Both the position numbers and the translations under genes were made by a program. This document shows positions 10,008-18,372 of a stretch of 64,000 nt of DNA, in pieces; position 1 is the stretch's first letter, and each line of letters opens with the position of its first letter. The notes below the pieces were generated by a model. The model had not been told where the DNA came from, made no database searches, and saw nothing but the letters and a program-made list of their open reading frames with translations. The stretch comes from Bacteroidota bacterium (GTDB lineage Bacteria; Bacteroidota; Bacteroidia; Chitinophagales; Chitinophagaceae), in assembly GCA_018267705.1 (NCBI GenBank), contig JAFDXX010000014.1:88769-152768 (forward strand), given 5' to 3'.

Positions 10008-11054
10008 TTATTTCTCAATTTTAAAACACCAACGTTTTAGTTTCCCTTCAAAATCAAATGGGGTAGTGCTTTTGGTAATATCTTTTATTGAATTTGCTTT
10101 AATGTTAGCAATATCTAAAATAAATTTTGTGTAATTGGTACTAAAATATAAAACTCCGTTTGTAGATAAAATATGCATTACATTATTAATTAATTCTACA
10201 TGGTCTTGTTGTATATCTAAAATATCTTTCATCCGTTTACTGTTGCTGAAGGTAGGAGGGTCCATTATAACCAAATCAAAACTATTTGGCTGTAACGTTT
10301 TTAAATATTGTTTTACATCTGCATGAATGAATTGATATTTCTTATTATTTGTTTTTTCAGAATTTTTTGTTTGAAAAATATTATTTGGAAAATTTCTCTT
10401 GTCATCAAAATACTGTTCATTCGTTAATTCATTCAACTTAAAATTATCTTCTGCCCATTGTAAATAAGTTTTACTTAAATCAACCGTTGTTACACTTGCA
10501 GCGTTGCCTGCAGCTGCATATACTGAAAATGAACCTGTATAAGCAAATAAATTTAATACATGTTTATTGCTGCATTGCTCTTTAACTATTTGCCTTGTTG
10601 TACGGTGGTCTAAAAATAAACCGGTATCTAAATAATCTGTTAGGTTTACTAAAAACTTCAAACCATTTTCTGTAACGGTAAAATATTCTTTTTCAGTTGC
10701 TAATTTTTCGTACTGCTGACTGCGATGGTGCATTCTTTTTCGTTGCTTAATAAAAACATTTTCATTGAGTACGTTTAAAATATTGCAAATAATTGTAACG
10801 CAATTTTCTAACCATGTATCATGTTCTTCATCAGTCATACCATGCCTTCTAAGATATTCGGCTACATAAACTTTATCTCCGTATAATTCAATACAAAAAG
10901 GGAATTCGGGTAAATCATGATCGTAAACTCGCCAACATTCTATGTTTAAACGTTTAGCTTGTTTGCTTTTATGTTTATATACTTTAAGTAAACGATTTTG
11001 AAACATTAAATCTTTTGCTTGCAAAGGAGAATTATTTTGTATTTGATTATTCAA
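10008..11054 (-). CDS. Class I SAM-dependent rRNA methyltransferase (RlmK/RlmI-like)
   Basis: A 348-residue protein. The N-terminal third includes ECWRVYDHDLPEFPF and a segment KQRKRMHHRSQQYEKL. A conserved strand NLTDYLDTGLFLDHR then leads into the Rossmann methyltransferase domain, with SAM motif I VLNLFAYTGSFSVYA, a second acidic residue in VTTVDLS and the catalytic-type motif MDPPTFSNSKRM. This matches the RlmK half of E. coli RlmKL (m7G2069 of 23S rRNA) and its relatives. The exact target base is inferred. An alternative start at the Met of MFQNRLLK (11006) is possible. A strong hairpin separates it from the aminotransferase upstream. Confidence 0.85.
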   Translation of the reverse strand: MNNQIQNNSPLQAKDLMFQNRLLKVYKHKSKQAKRLNIECWRVYDHDLPEFPFCIELYGDKVYVAEYLRRHGMTDEEHDTWLENCVTIICNILNVLNENVFIKQRKRMHHRSQQYEKLATEKEYFTVTENGLKFLVNLTDYLDTGLFLDHRTTRQIVKEQCSNKHVLNLFAYTGSFSVYAAAGNAASVTTVDLSKTYLQWAEDNFKLNELTNEQYFDDKRNFPNNIFQTKNSEKTNNKKYQFIHADVKQYLKTLQPNSFDLVIMDPPTFSNSKRMKDILDIQQDHVELINNVMHILSTNGVLYFSTNYTKFILDIANIKANSIKDITKSTTPFDFEGKLKRWCFKIEK

Positions 11055-11065
11055 TATAAAACGAA

Positions 11066-11093
11066 AAGTGTAAAGTAATAAAACTTTACACTT
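11066..11093. terminator. Hairpin between aminotransferase and methyltransferase genes
   Basis: A perfect 11-bp stem AAGTGTAAAGT / ACTTTACACTT has a 6-nt loop. On the minus strand it is followed by TTCGTTTT. It probably ends the aminotransferase transcript. Confidence 0.65.
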
Positions 11094-11126
11094 GAATATT
11101 AGTGTTCTATTGTGTTGTTCAACAAT

Positions 11127-12323
11127 TTATTTCAACTTGGCCAATGCCTCTTTAATTCTTGCCCAAGCTCTTTCAATGTTTACAGTGCTGTTGGCAAATG
11201 AGAAACGAACACAATTGGGTTCTCCAAAAGCATCGCCCATTACACAACTAACGTGTGCTGTATTTAATATATACATTGAAAAATCTGCTGAGTTATTAAT
11301 TGTTGTTTCGCCATCAGATTTTCCGTAATAAAAACTTACATCAGGAAAAATATAAAAAGCACCTTCGGGTTCAAAACATTTTATTCCCGGAATATTTCTT
11401 ACTAATTCTATTGTTTTTATTCTTCTTCTACCAAACTCTTCCGTCATTTCTTGAGATGGTTTTAAATCTCCTGTAAGTGCTGCTACTGCTGCTTTTTGTG
11501 TAATAGAGCAAGTGCCACTTGTAAATTGTCCTTGTAATTTTTCGCAAGCTTTAGCTATTTCTGTATTGGCAGCTATATAACCCAAACGCCAGCCAGTCAT
11601 AGCAAAACCTTTACTCAATCCGTTTACAATAATTATTCTGTCTTTTAAATCATGAAACTGTGCAATGCTTTCATGTGTTCCAACAAAATTTATATATTCA
11701 TAAATTTCATCAGATAAAATATAAATGTTTGGATGTTTGCGAAATACATTGGCTAATGCTGCTAATTCTTCTTTACTGTAAACTGCACCACTTGGGTTAC
11801 AAGGAGAAGAAAACAAAAACATTTTTGTATTAGAAGTAATGGCTGCTTCTAATTGAGCAGCATTAATTTTAAATTTATCTTCGGTTTTACTTCTTATTTC
11901 AACTACTTTGCCACCAGCAATTTTTACTAACTCGCTATAGGTAACCCAATAAGGCGTTGGAATAATTACTTCATCACCTGCTTCAATTAAAGCTAAAATA
12001 GTGTTGGCTAAACTTTGTTTAGCACCTGTTGAAACAACAATGTTTTCGGGTTTATAATCTAAATTATTATCACGTTTTAATTTGGTGCAAACAGCTTCAC
12101 GTAAATCTAAAAATCCCGGAACGGGGGTGTAGTGGCTCCAATTATCATGAATGGCTTTAATTGCAGCATCTTTTACATGCTGTGGCGTATCAAAATCAGG
12201 TTCACCTAAACTTAAATCAATTACATCTATTCCTTTGGCACGTAATTCACGCCCCAATTTTGCCATTTTTAAAGTTTCGGGTTCATTAAAACGTTGTAAT
12301 AAAGAAGAAAGTTGATTGCTCAT
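11127..12323 (-). CDS. Pyridoxal-phosphate aminotransferase (aspartate aminotransferase family)
   Basis: A 398-residue fold-type I enzyme. I use the ATG at 12323 (MSNQLSSLLQRFNEP), dropping 15 upstream codons. It shows the family motifs in order: LSLGEPDFDTP, GAKQSLANTI, PTPYWVTYSELV, NPSGAVYSKEEL, ILSDEIYEYI, the PLP-lysine segment NGLSKGFAMTGWRLGY (Lys about 235) and the substrate Arg near the end in CVRFSFANS. It matches class Ib aspartate/prephenate-type transaminases that make aspartate or other amino acids from keto acids. A TACATTTG box lies 25 nt upstream. Confidence 0.92.
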   Translation of the reverse strand: MSNQLSSLLQRFNEPETLKMAKLGRELRAKGIDVIDLSLGEPDFDTPQHVKDAAIKAIHDNWSHYTPVPGFLDLREAVCTKLKRDNNLDYKPENIVVSTGAKQSLANTILALIEAGDEVIIPTPYWVTYSELVKIAGGKVVEIRSKTEDKFKINAAQLEAAITSNTKMFLFSSPCNPSGAVYSKEELAALANVFRKHPNIYILSDEIYEYINFVGTHESIAQFHDLKDRIIIVNGLSKGFAMTGWRLGYIAANTEIAKACEKLQGQFTSGTCSITQKAAVAALTGDLKPSQEMTEEFGRRRIKTIELVRNIPGIKCFEPEGAFYIFPDVSFYYGKSDGETTINNSADFSMYILNTAHVSCVMGDAFGEPNCVRFSFANSTVNIERAWARIKEALAKLK

Positions 12324-12348
12324 TTTTTTATTGCTTTTAAAGATTGAG

Positions 12349-12356
12349 CAAATGTA
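12349..12356 (-). promoter_or_regulatory. -7 box for the aminotransferase gene
   Basis: The minus strand reads TACATTTG, an exact TAnnTTTG, 25 nt before the ATG at 12323. No well-spaced TTG was found. Confidence 0.4.
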
Positions 12357-12436
12357 ACAGAATAGCAATAAATGTTATTGAACAAAAATATACTTAGGAT
12401 TGTTTGATATTGTTTATTGAAAGAAGTACTGAATTA

Positions 12437-13282
12437 TTAATTATGTTGTTCTACATCAATAGCAATATTGTAAATGGCATTACCGGCAGAAAGGCCTGTA
12501 GGAGTCATTAAAATGATTGAATAAATTTTACCCGAGTTTAATGGGAAACCTTTTTTACTGGCAAGGTTGGCAGTATCATTATATATCATGCAATTGTATG
12601 ATGAATTTGCTGCCAACGAATTAAAACTTGTATAAGTACTGTATGTTGTGTGGTCTAAAAAATTTCTTTTTTTATAAGTTATTTCGTCTACTCCTAATGC
12701 GTATACCCTTACATTGATATAATCAAAATATGCTTGCGTTCTAAAATCTAATAATCTAATATTGGCATATCCTGTAGCAGGGGCAGTTAAATCATCTTTT
12801 ACTACATTAATCTTCCATTCGTAGCCAACACGATAAATAAAGCAGGAATAATAGGCACCTGCAATCATATCTACTCCTATATTTGAAATGGTATTATTAT
12901 TATATGTTAATTTTATATTATTTGTTCCATTTACCCCTGTTGTATAAATTGATGGATAATATTGAGCAATAGAGCCTACATTACTTCCGTTTAAAGAAAC
13001 GCCAACGTTACCATAATCTACTACATTAAAAAATTTTATAAAAGGAGTAGTTGCGGTACTGCCTCCACTTCCTGTGCCTCCGCTGCCGCTACCTCCGGTA
13101 CCACCTGAGCCGGAACCTGAACTTCCTCCTCCTGGCGGAATTACAGGTGTAGAGCCTCCGCTGCCGGTGCCTGAACTTCCGCTACCTGATGATGAAGAGC
13201 TTGATCTATTATCAATATACCTTGAACAAGCAGTTAGTAAGCATACTGCTATTACTAAAAGGTATGTTGATATGTTTTTCAT
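12437..13282 (-). CDS. DUF4397-like surface lipoprotein (paralogue 3)
   Basis: A 281-residue protein with a lipoprotein signal and lipobox LTAC (Cys19). A tether of about 60 residues follows, made almost only of Ser, Gly, Thr and Pro (about residues 26-81), and then a beta-rich domain. The domain holds the segment KDDLTAPATGYANIRLLDF, the RNFLDH motif and a closing SGKIYSIIL, which recur in the next two genes upstream. The fold resembles DUF4397 domains of Bacteroidota surface proteins. Function is unknown. It is the last gene of a four-gene minus-strand cluster and lies 37 nt from its neighbour. Confidence 0.8.
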   Translation of the reverse strand: MKNISTYLLVIAVCLLTACSRYIDNRSSSSSSGSGSSGTGSGGSTPVIPPGGGSSGSGSGGTGGSGSGGTGSGGSTATTPFIKFFNVVDYGNVGVSLNGSNVGSIAQYYPSIYTTGVNGTNNIKLTYNNNTISNIGVDMIAGAYYSCFIYRVGYEWKINVVKDDLTAPATGYANIRLLDFRTQAYFDYINVRVYALGVDEITYKKRNFLDHTTYSTYTSFNSLAANSSYNCMIYNDTANLASKKGFPLNSGKIYSIILMTPTGLSAGNAIYNIAIDVEQHN

Positions 13283-13319
13283 TATTGGTTAAACGTTTTT
13301 TAATTTAATTTATTTTCGG

Positions 13320-14036
13320 CTACTTGTTAATATATAAGTTATAAGCAAAAACAGTATTTGCAGTTTTATTTATTACTAAAGTATAAATTCTTCCGCCTGT
13401 TAAACTTATTACACCAATTATACTATTGTTAGCAAACACACTGTATATGCTTGATTTTATATTGCCGAAACTTGTTAGTGGGGCAATTCTTACAAAATCT
13501 ACATCAGTTCTGTTGTAGGTCATTAATGTATCGGTTGCATTGGCAACACCAACATTGGTAGGATAATTTGTTGCACCGGGGCTTATAAAATATAGAACTC
13601 TTAATTTGGCATAATTAGGTGGTGGTATAGTTAAATCATCAGCAATAAAACCAATATTCGGTATATTGTTAGATTGATTATATATAAACGAAGTGAAATA
13701 GTTGCCGGTTGTTAAATTAACTGATGTAGGAGAGTATAAATAGCCTGTTCCGAATGCTTCAACTTTTGCAACAGAAACACCACTTGGTATTTCATTATAC
13801 AATGTATCAATACCCGGCGTAAATACATAACTTTTTTTATCGGGACCAACTAATATGGTTGAATAAGTAGTGCTTGTATTAGTAAAATCAAAAACTTTTA
13901 AGTAACATTTATCATATACGGTAACAACATTGCTATCAACTGTTTTGGTGCAGCTAGTAAATGATATATTAATAAGTATAATAATTATTATACTGTTAAA
14001 TAAAAAGGATGATATTTTTTTTGTTGGTTGAATAAT
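13320..14036 (-). CDS. DUF4397-like lipoprotein lacking a standard start codon (paralogue 2)
   Basis: The frame is open for 240 codons back to a TAA at about 14050. The upstream part encodes a textbook lipoprotein signal: KKISSFLFNS, a run of Ile, then NISFTSC with a lipobox Cys. No ATG, GTG or TTG occurs before or within it. Where paralogues have ATG-AAA-AAA, this gene has ACA-AAA-AAA. The only possible initiators are two ATT codons (14031-14036) or an ATA. The first usable standard start is a TTG at 13802, which would remove the whole export signal. The mature part shares DDLTIPPPNYAKLRVL and GGRIYTLVI with its neighbours. It is either an AUU-start gene or a freshly silenced copy. Confidence 0.6.
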   Translation of the reverse strand: MIQPTKKISSFLFNSIIIIILINISFTSCTKTVDSNVVTVYDKCYLKVFDFTNTSTTYSTILVGPDKKSYVFTPGIDTLYNEIPSGVSVAKVEAFGTGYLYSPTSVNLTTGNYFTSFIYNQSNNIPNIGFIADDLTIPPPNYAKLRVLYFISPGATNYPTNVGVANATDTLMTYNRTDVDFVRIAPLTSFGNIKSSIYSVFANNSIIGVISLTGGRIYTLVINKTANTVFAYNLYINK

Positions 14037-14044
14037 GTTGTGTT

Positions 14045-14758
14045 TTAGTTATGAGGCATAGTATAGCTTAATAAATCGGTTGATGTTATAGAGGTTACTA
14101 CTATGCTATATATTTTTCCACTTACTAAATTAAAATTGTATGGATTAATGATAACCGATGAACCTGAAACCGCATATAATGTATAGTTGCCCGCATTAAC
14201 AGTTGTAAAATTAGTTAAGGTGTTATCTAATTCATGGTCAAGAAATGTTCTTCCTGTAAAACTATAGCTGTTATTTCCATTTGAAATACTGAAGTCAGCT
14301 GTGTTACCGGGTGCTGTTTTTGAAAAATCAAGTAATCTGATTTTTGCGTAACCTGCTGCAGGAGATGAATAATCTTCTTGCACAACAGAAACTTTATAAA
14401 TAGCATTGATAGGATAAACAAATGCAGTACTTTTTGCATTATCGGTTAATACATAAGTTGTATCATGAAAAATTTTTCCTGTTAATTGAGATTGTACTTT
14501 TATGTTAGTTGAACCGCTGGCAATATTTGCATATCCTGATGTATATAAATTTCCTAATGTTATAAACATATTTCCATCTGACGGAGAAACAATAATATTT
14601 GTATTAGAGCCATTACTAATTTGAGTAACATTTAAATAAGTTTTACCTGTTGTTGTTCCACTGCCATTACCCGTTCCTGTGCTACTTACAGTTTTAGTAC
14701 ATGAAATAATAATTAGTGTATTAAAAAATAGAATAATATGTAAAGCACTTTTTTTCAT
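14045..14758 (-). CDS. DUF4397-like surface lipoprotein (paralogue 1)
   Basis: A 237-residue protein with signal peptide and lipobox IISC (Cys20). A short Gly/Thr/Ser spacer follows, then two beta-rich halves. The second half carries EDYSSPAAGYAKIRLLDF, a GRTFLDHEL motif and SGKIYSIVV, aligning with the two downstream lipoproteins. It is probably anchored in the outer membrane facing outward, as is usual for such Bacteroidota proteins, although no acidic export signal after the Cys is obvious. It is separated from the PKD gene by 17 nt and from the next gene by 8 nt, so the cluster is almost surely one transcript. Function is unknown. Confidence 0.78.
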   Translation of the reverse strand: MKKSALHIILFFNTLIIISCTKTVSSTGTGNGSGTTTGKTYLNVTQISNGSNTNIIVSPSDGNMFITLGNLYTSGYANIASGSTNIKVQSQLTGKIFHDTTYVLTDNAKSTAFVYPINAIYKVSVVQEDYSSPAAGYAKIRLLDFSKTAPGNTADFSISNGNNSYSFTGRTFLDHELDNTLTNFTTVNAGNYTLYAVSGSSVIINPYNFNLVSGKIYSIVVTSITSTDLLSYTMPHN

Positions 14759-14775
14759 TCAAATAATTAATAATA

Positions 14776-16170
14776 TTAATTAGCAGGAATGGTTGTTTGT
14801 GTAGCATCTTGTGCAGTACAACCTGAATTACTGGTAACTTTCATAGTAATAGTATAAGTTTTTGCCACAGAACTTTTAGGAAAAACATGGTTTACAACAT
14901 TAGGCGTTGTGGCTGTTGTTCCATCACCAAAATCCCATTCACTTTTAATAATTGCCCAACCGCCTCCAATGCTTGTATTAGCATTATAACTATAAGTTGT
15001 TGGATTGGTATATTGAGAATAAATAGAAACTGTAGGATTGGTGTCTTGTCCTTTTGAACTTATAGATTGTTGTTCAGTATAAATTATTAATCCGTTATAA
15101 GAAATAGTTAGTTTAACTGTATAAAAGTTCTTATATAAAAAAGTATGACTAATTATATAACCGTAATCTGCAGGACTCCCATCGCTATATTCCCATTTAT
15201 AATCTGCCCCAGAAGGTACACCTGAATAATTGGGAGTGAAAGTGAAAACTTCATGGCTTGGTAAACATGCACTTGTTGAAGAAATACTAAAAGATCCGGT
15301 TACCGAATATTTTGCAGGAATGCTAACATCTTGAGTGATACTGCTTTTACAACCACCCGGATTACCGGTTACAGTTAACTTAACATACAAAGTTTGATCT
15401 TTAGGAATTGGAGTATAGCTTTTTGTTCTGGTAGATTGAGAAGAACCTGCACTACTTGTTCCATCACCAAAATCCCATTCATAATAATTTATAGAACCAC
15501 CTTGTGGGCCTTGAGAGCCACTTGCATTAAAAAAATAAATATTGCCCCCACTATTGGGGTTGGTTTGTTGTGCGTTAAAGTTTGCTGATGGAACTAAATT
15601 TTGTCCGTATGCTTTTACATTAATGGAAGCATTGTAATAAACACCTTTAGCATTAATTTTTAATAATACCGTAAAAGTGCCGTTATATTGATATTGATGC
15701 GTTAAGGTTGTTTTAGTACCAATATCTTGCGAGCCATCAGCAAAATACCATTCGTATGTTGCACCTGCGGGAACACCTTTTGCTGTACTTGTAAAAGTAA
15801 AAGTTTCACCGGTGGTGCAAACACCTGTTCTTAAAGTATCTATTCCTATATTATAAATAGAGTCCTTAGTTGTAGTGCCACCTGAACCGGGTGGAGTTGT
15901 ACCGGGTGGTAATGGAGTTGCTCCGGGGTTTCCTGTACTTCCTCCACCAGAGCCTGAGCCCGAACCAGAACCGCTACCTGAACCTGGAGTTGCTCCGGGA
16001 GTGGTAGTACTGCCGCCGCCTGATGAGCCACTACCTCCGCCAGAAATTGGCGTTGTAGTTCCTGTTCCACTTCCGGATGAGGAAGTAGTTCTTGTATCTA
16101 CATATTTTGAACAGGCTATTACCATAGTAAAACATGCAAACGCAATAATATGTTTCCAGTTTTTTTTCAT
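14776..16170 (-). CDS. Multi-PKD-domain surface lipoprotein
   Basis: A 464-residue protein started at the ATG at 16170 (nine in-frame upstream codons dropped). Its signal peptide has lipobox VIAC (Cys20). A Ser/Gly/Thr/Pro tether covers about residues 26-100. Four PKD-like Ig modules follow, marked by YEWYFADGSQ, YEWDFGDGTSS, YKWEYSDGSP and SEWDFGDGTTA, each with a later FTV.L.I or YTV.L-type strand and a Cys-containing GGC or SGC turn. PKD repeats are stiff extracellular spacers or carbohydrate and protein contacts. No catalytic domain is present. It is the first gene of the lipoprotein cluster that also holds three DUF4397-like proteins, suggesting a shared surface structure. A -7 box lies far upstream at 16464. 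Confidence 0.85.
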   Translation of the reverse strand: MKKNWKHIIAFACFTMVIACSKYVDTRTTSSSGSGTGTTTPISGGGSGSSGGGSTTTPGATPGSGSGSGSGSGSGGGSTGNPGATPLPPGTTPPGSGGTTTKDSIYNIGIDTLRTGVCTTGETFTFTSTAKGVPAGATYEWYFADGSQDIGTKTTLTHQYQYNGTFTVLLKINAKGVYYNASINVKAYGQNLVPSANFNAQQTNPNSGGNIYFFNASGSQGPQGGSINYYEWDFGDGTSSAGSSQSTRTKSYTPIPKDQTLYVKLTVTGNPGGCKSSITQDVSIPAKYSVTGSFSISSTSACLPSHEVFTFTPNYSGVPSGADYKWEYSDGSPADYGYIISHTFLYKNFYTVKLTISYNGLIIYTEQQSISSKGQDTNPTVSIYSQYTNPTTYSYNANTSIGGGWAIIKSEWDFGDGTTATTPNVVNHVFPKSSVAKTYTITMKVTSNSGCTAQDATQTTIPAN

Positions 16171-16891
16171 GTTGGGTAACTGCATTTGCAAATGCAATTA
16201 TCTTTTATTGTAATTAATTATAAAATCCCTCAAATCAGGGGTGTTTTCTTTCTTGTTTTAATTTGTGGTTCTCAATCAATTTATTAAAAGAACTTAAATC
16301 ATACAAATGCAACTTATTTTTCAAATAAAAATCAAAAGATTTATTCATTAATTCCATTCTTAGTATAGCCTTTCTCTAACTTAACATTCAACGTTTTTTG
16401 AGCATTTTTATTGCATTGAGCAACTGTTAATAAGCCAAGTAAATTATGCAATAACCACTGCAGCAAAGATACGTTAGCTTGTTGCAAGATGAATAGATTT
16501 AGTAGATTTTAGTTGATAATGCTTTTTTATCTTGTATCCATCAACCCTAAAACATGCGAAAAATTTTATTGCATTTACAGTTTTTTTTGCTTTACACTGT
16601 CGTTCTTGGTACAAGATGAAACGATAGTACAACAATGGAAAAATATTGTTACAAAACCAAAATCTTACAATGTGTTTGGTAAAAAAATGGAGGTGATTTA
16701 TTGTTTTAGTATTCTAATAAACTAATTTGATTATAAAAGTGAACAAAAGCACATGTTTACTATTTACGTACAACGTTAAAAAGACTAACAAATTTAATGC
16801 TATAGATAAAAAAGAATATCATGTTGAATAAATAAGGCTTGGTTTAAAATAATTATAACTTGTAACTTGCAAGCTATAATTTTTTTGCAGT
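16171..16891. other. Long intergenic region, no convincing gene
   Basis: This stretch holds the start region of the minus-strand lipoprotein cluster and the upstream region of the serine dehydratase gene. A small hairpin ATCCCT / AGGGGT (16225-16242) and an exact minus-strand -7 box (16464-16471) are the only signals seen. A 70-codon plus-strand frame (16513-16725) and a 49-codon TTG-start minus-strand frame (16341-16487) are open but show no recognisable protein features. Confidence 0.6.
16464..16471 (-). promoter_or_regulatory. -7 box possibly serving the lipoprotein cluster
   Basis: The minus strand reads TATCTTTG, an exact consensus. It would give a leader of nearly 290 nt before the PKD gene, which is unusually long. 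A TTG occurs only 13 nt further upstream, too close for the normal spacing. Confidence 0.35.
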
Positions 16892-18316
16892 ATGCCACAT
16901 GAAAGTATTTCGGTTTTTGATATGTTTAAAATTGGTGTTGGTCCTTCAAGTTCACATACATTGGGCCCTTGGCGGGCTGCATTGCAATGTATAGAAGCTA
17001 TTAAAAAACAAACTTCTCTTCAAAGCATAAAAAAAATAACGGTTTTATTATATGGTTCTTTAGCTAAAACAGGTAAAGGGCACGGAACAGATATTGCCAT
17101 TTTATTAGGGCTGGAAAATGAAGATCCCGTAACAATAGATGTAAATTCCATCACTCCAAAAATTAATCATATTCAATGTAATAACATATTGCATTTGGGT
17201 GGAGAAATAAATATAGATTTTGATATAAGAGAAAATATTCAATTTCTATATAATGAAAGTTTGCCTTTTCATCCGAATGGATTAACATTTTTAATTGAAA
17301 CAAAAGATAATAATAATTTTAGCGAAACTTACTATTCAATTGGTGGTGGATTTGTGGTAAAAGAAGGTGTGAATAATGAAAAGAAAAATATTGTTGATTT
17401 ACCTTTTCCTATTAATACTTCAGACGATTTATTGCATTGGTGTATGAAAACTGGATTAACCATTAATGAAGTGGTAATGGAAAATGAAAACACATGGAGA
17501 AACGAAAGCGAAACAAGAAAAGGCATTTTGAATATTTGGTACACAATGCGAGATTGTATTTATAGAGGTTGCCATGCAAAGGGTGAATTGCCAGGAGGTT
17601 TGCACGTAAGAAGAAGAGCTTACGATTTAAACAACAAATTAATTAACGGTATAAAATATGAAGGCTATCAAGATTGGTTAAAAATTATTCAGCAAAAGCA
17701 AGATTTTAAAAGTATTCTAGATTGGGTAAGTTGTTTTGCATTAGCCGTAAATGAAGAGAATGCAAGTTTTGGTAGAGTTGTTACTGCACCAACAAATGGT
17801 GCAGCCGGTGTAATACCGGCAGTGCTTATGTATTTTATTGCTTTTTGTAATGGTAATAATGAAGATAAGATTATAAAATTTTTATTAACTGCCTCAGAAG
17901 TAGGAAGCATTTTTAAAAAAGGGGCAACCATTTCTGCAGCAATGGGTGGATGTCAGGCAGAAATTGGTGTATCGTCTGCAATGGCTGCTGCAGCATTAAC
18001 TGAAAGTTTAGGAGGTACACAACGTCAAACATTAATGGCAGCAGAAATTGCTATGGAGCATCATTTAGGATTAACCTGCGATCCGATTGGTGGGTTGGTA
18101 CAAATTCCTTGTATAGAAAGAAATACAATGGGTGCAATAAAAGCTATAACTGCTTCTCAATTAGCCTTACAAAGTTCTCCCGATTATGCGAAAGTAAGCC
18201 TAGATAAATGTATAAAAACCATGTGGGATACTGCTTTAGATATGAATAGCAAATACAAAGAAACTTCTGATGGTGGCCTGGCAATTCACATTCCTGTTAA
18301 TTTGAGTGAATGTTAA
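16892..18316 (+). CDS. sdaA: L-serine ammonia-lyase (serine dehydratase), single chain, Fe-S type
   Basis: A 474-residue protein joining the beta and alpha domains of bacterial serine dehydratase. The N-terminal domain begins with [20 protein letters not shown]. The alpha domain carries [33 protein letters not shown] and [18 protein letters not shown], whose Cys residues bind the oxygen-sensitive 4Fe-4S cluster. It converts L-serine to pyruvate and ammonia in the cytosol. The length matches the single-chain E. coli SdaA form. Transcribed alone or with the chitinase 56 nt downstream, although hairpins sit between them. Confidence 0.95.
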   Translation: MPHESISVFDMFKIGVGPSSSHTLGPWRAALQCIEAIKKQTSLQSIKKITVLLYGSLAKTGKGHGTDIAILLGLENEDPVTIDVNSITPKINHIQCNNILHLGGEINIDFDIRENIQFLYNESLPFHPNGLTFLIETKDNNNFSETYYSIGGGFVVKEGVNNEKKNIVDLPFPINTSDDLLHWCMKTGLTINEVVMENENTWRNESETRKGILNIWYTMRDCIYRGCHAKGELPGGLHVRRRAYDLNNKLINGIKYEGYQDWLKIIQQKQDFKSILDWVSCFALAVNEENASFGRVVTAPTNGAAGVIPAVLMYFIAFCNGNNEDKIIKFLLTASEVGSIFKKGATISAAMGGCQAEIGVSSAMAAAALTESLGGTQRQTLMAAEIAMEHHLGLTCDPIGGLVQIPCIERNTMGAIKAITASQLALQSSPDYAKVSLDKCIKTMWDTALDMNSKYKETSDGGLAIHIPVNLSEC

Positions 18317-18322
18317 TTTTTA

Positions 18323-18361
18323 TTGCGGATTTTTTCCGCAAAAATTATATTATATTGCGGA
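18323..18361 (+). promoter_or_regulatory. Competing hairpins between serine dehydratase and chitinase genes
   Basis: TTGCGGA (18323-18329), TCCGCAA (18335-18341) and a second TTGCGGA (18355-18361) lie in a row. The middle copy can pair with either outer one, so two exclusive stems are possible right before the chitinase ATG (18373). No long T run follows, so a simple terminator is less likely. Confidence 0.4.
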
Positions 18362-18372
18362 AAATACCTTAA

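Noticed and set aside
15875..16213. Pro/Glu-rich plus-strand open frame (and a similar one at 13074-13292)
   Set aside because: These are the complements of the Ser/Gly/Pro linker codons of the lipoproteins and not separate genes.
16341..16487. 49-codon minus-strand frame starting at TTG, downstream of an exact -7 box
   Set aside because: No ATG start and no family resemblance; only the promoter placement is suggestive. Not enough to call a gene.
16513..16725. 70-codon plus-strand open frame between the lipoprotein cluster and serine dehydratase
   Set aside because: AT-rich, no recognisable motif, no promoter close by and composition unlike coding neighbours; treated as chance.
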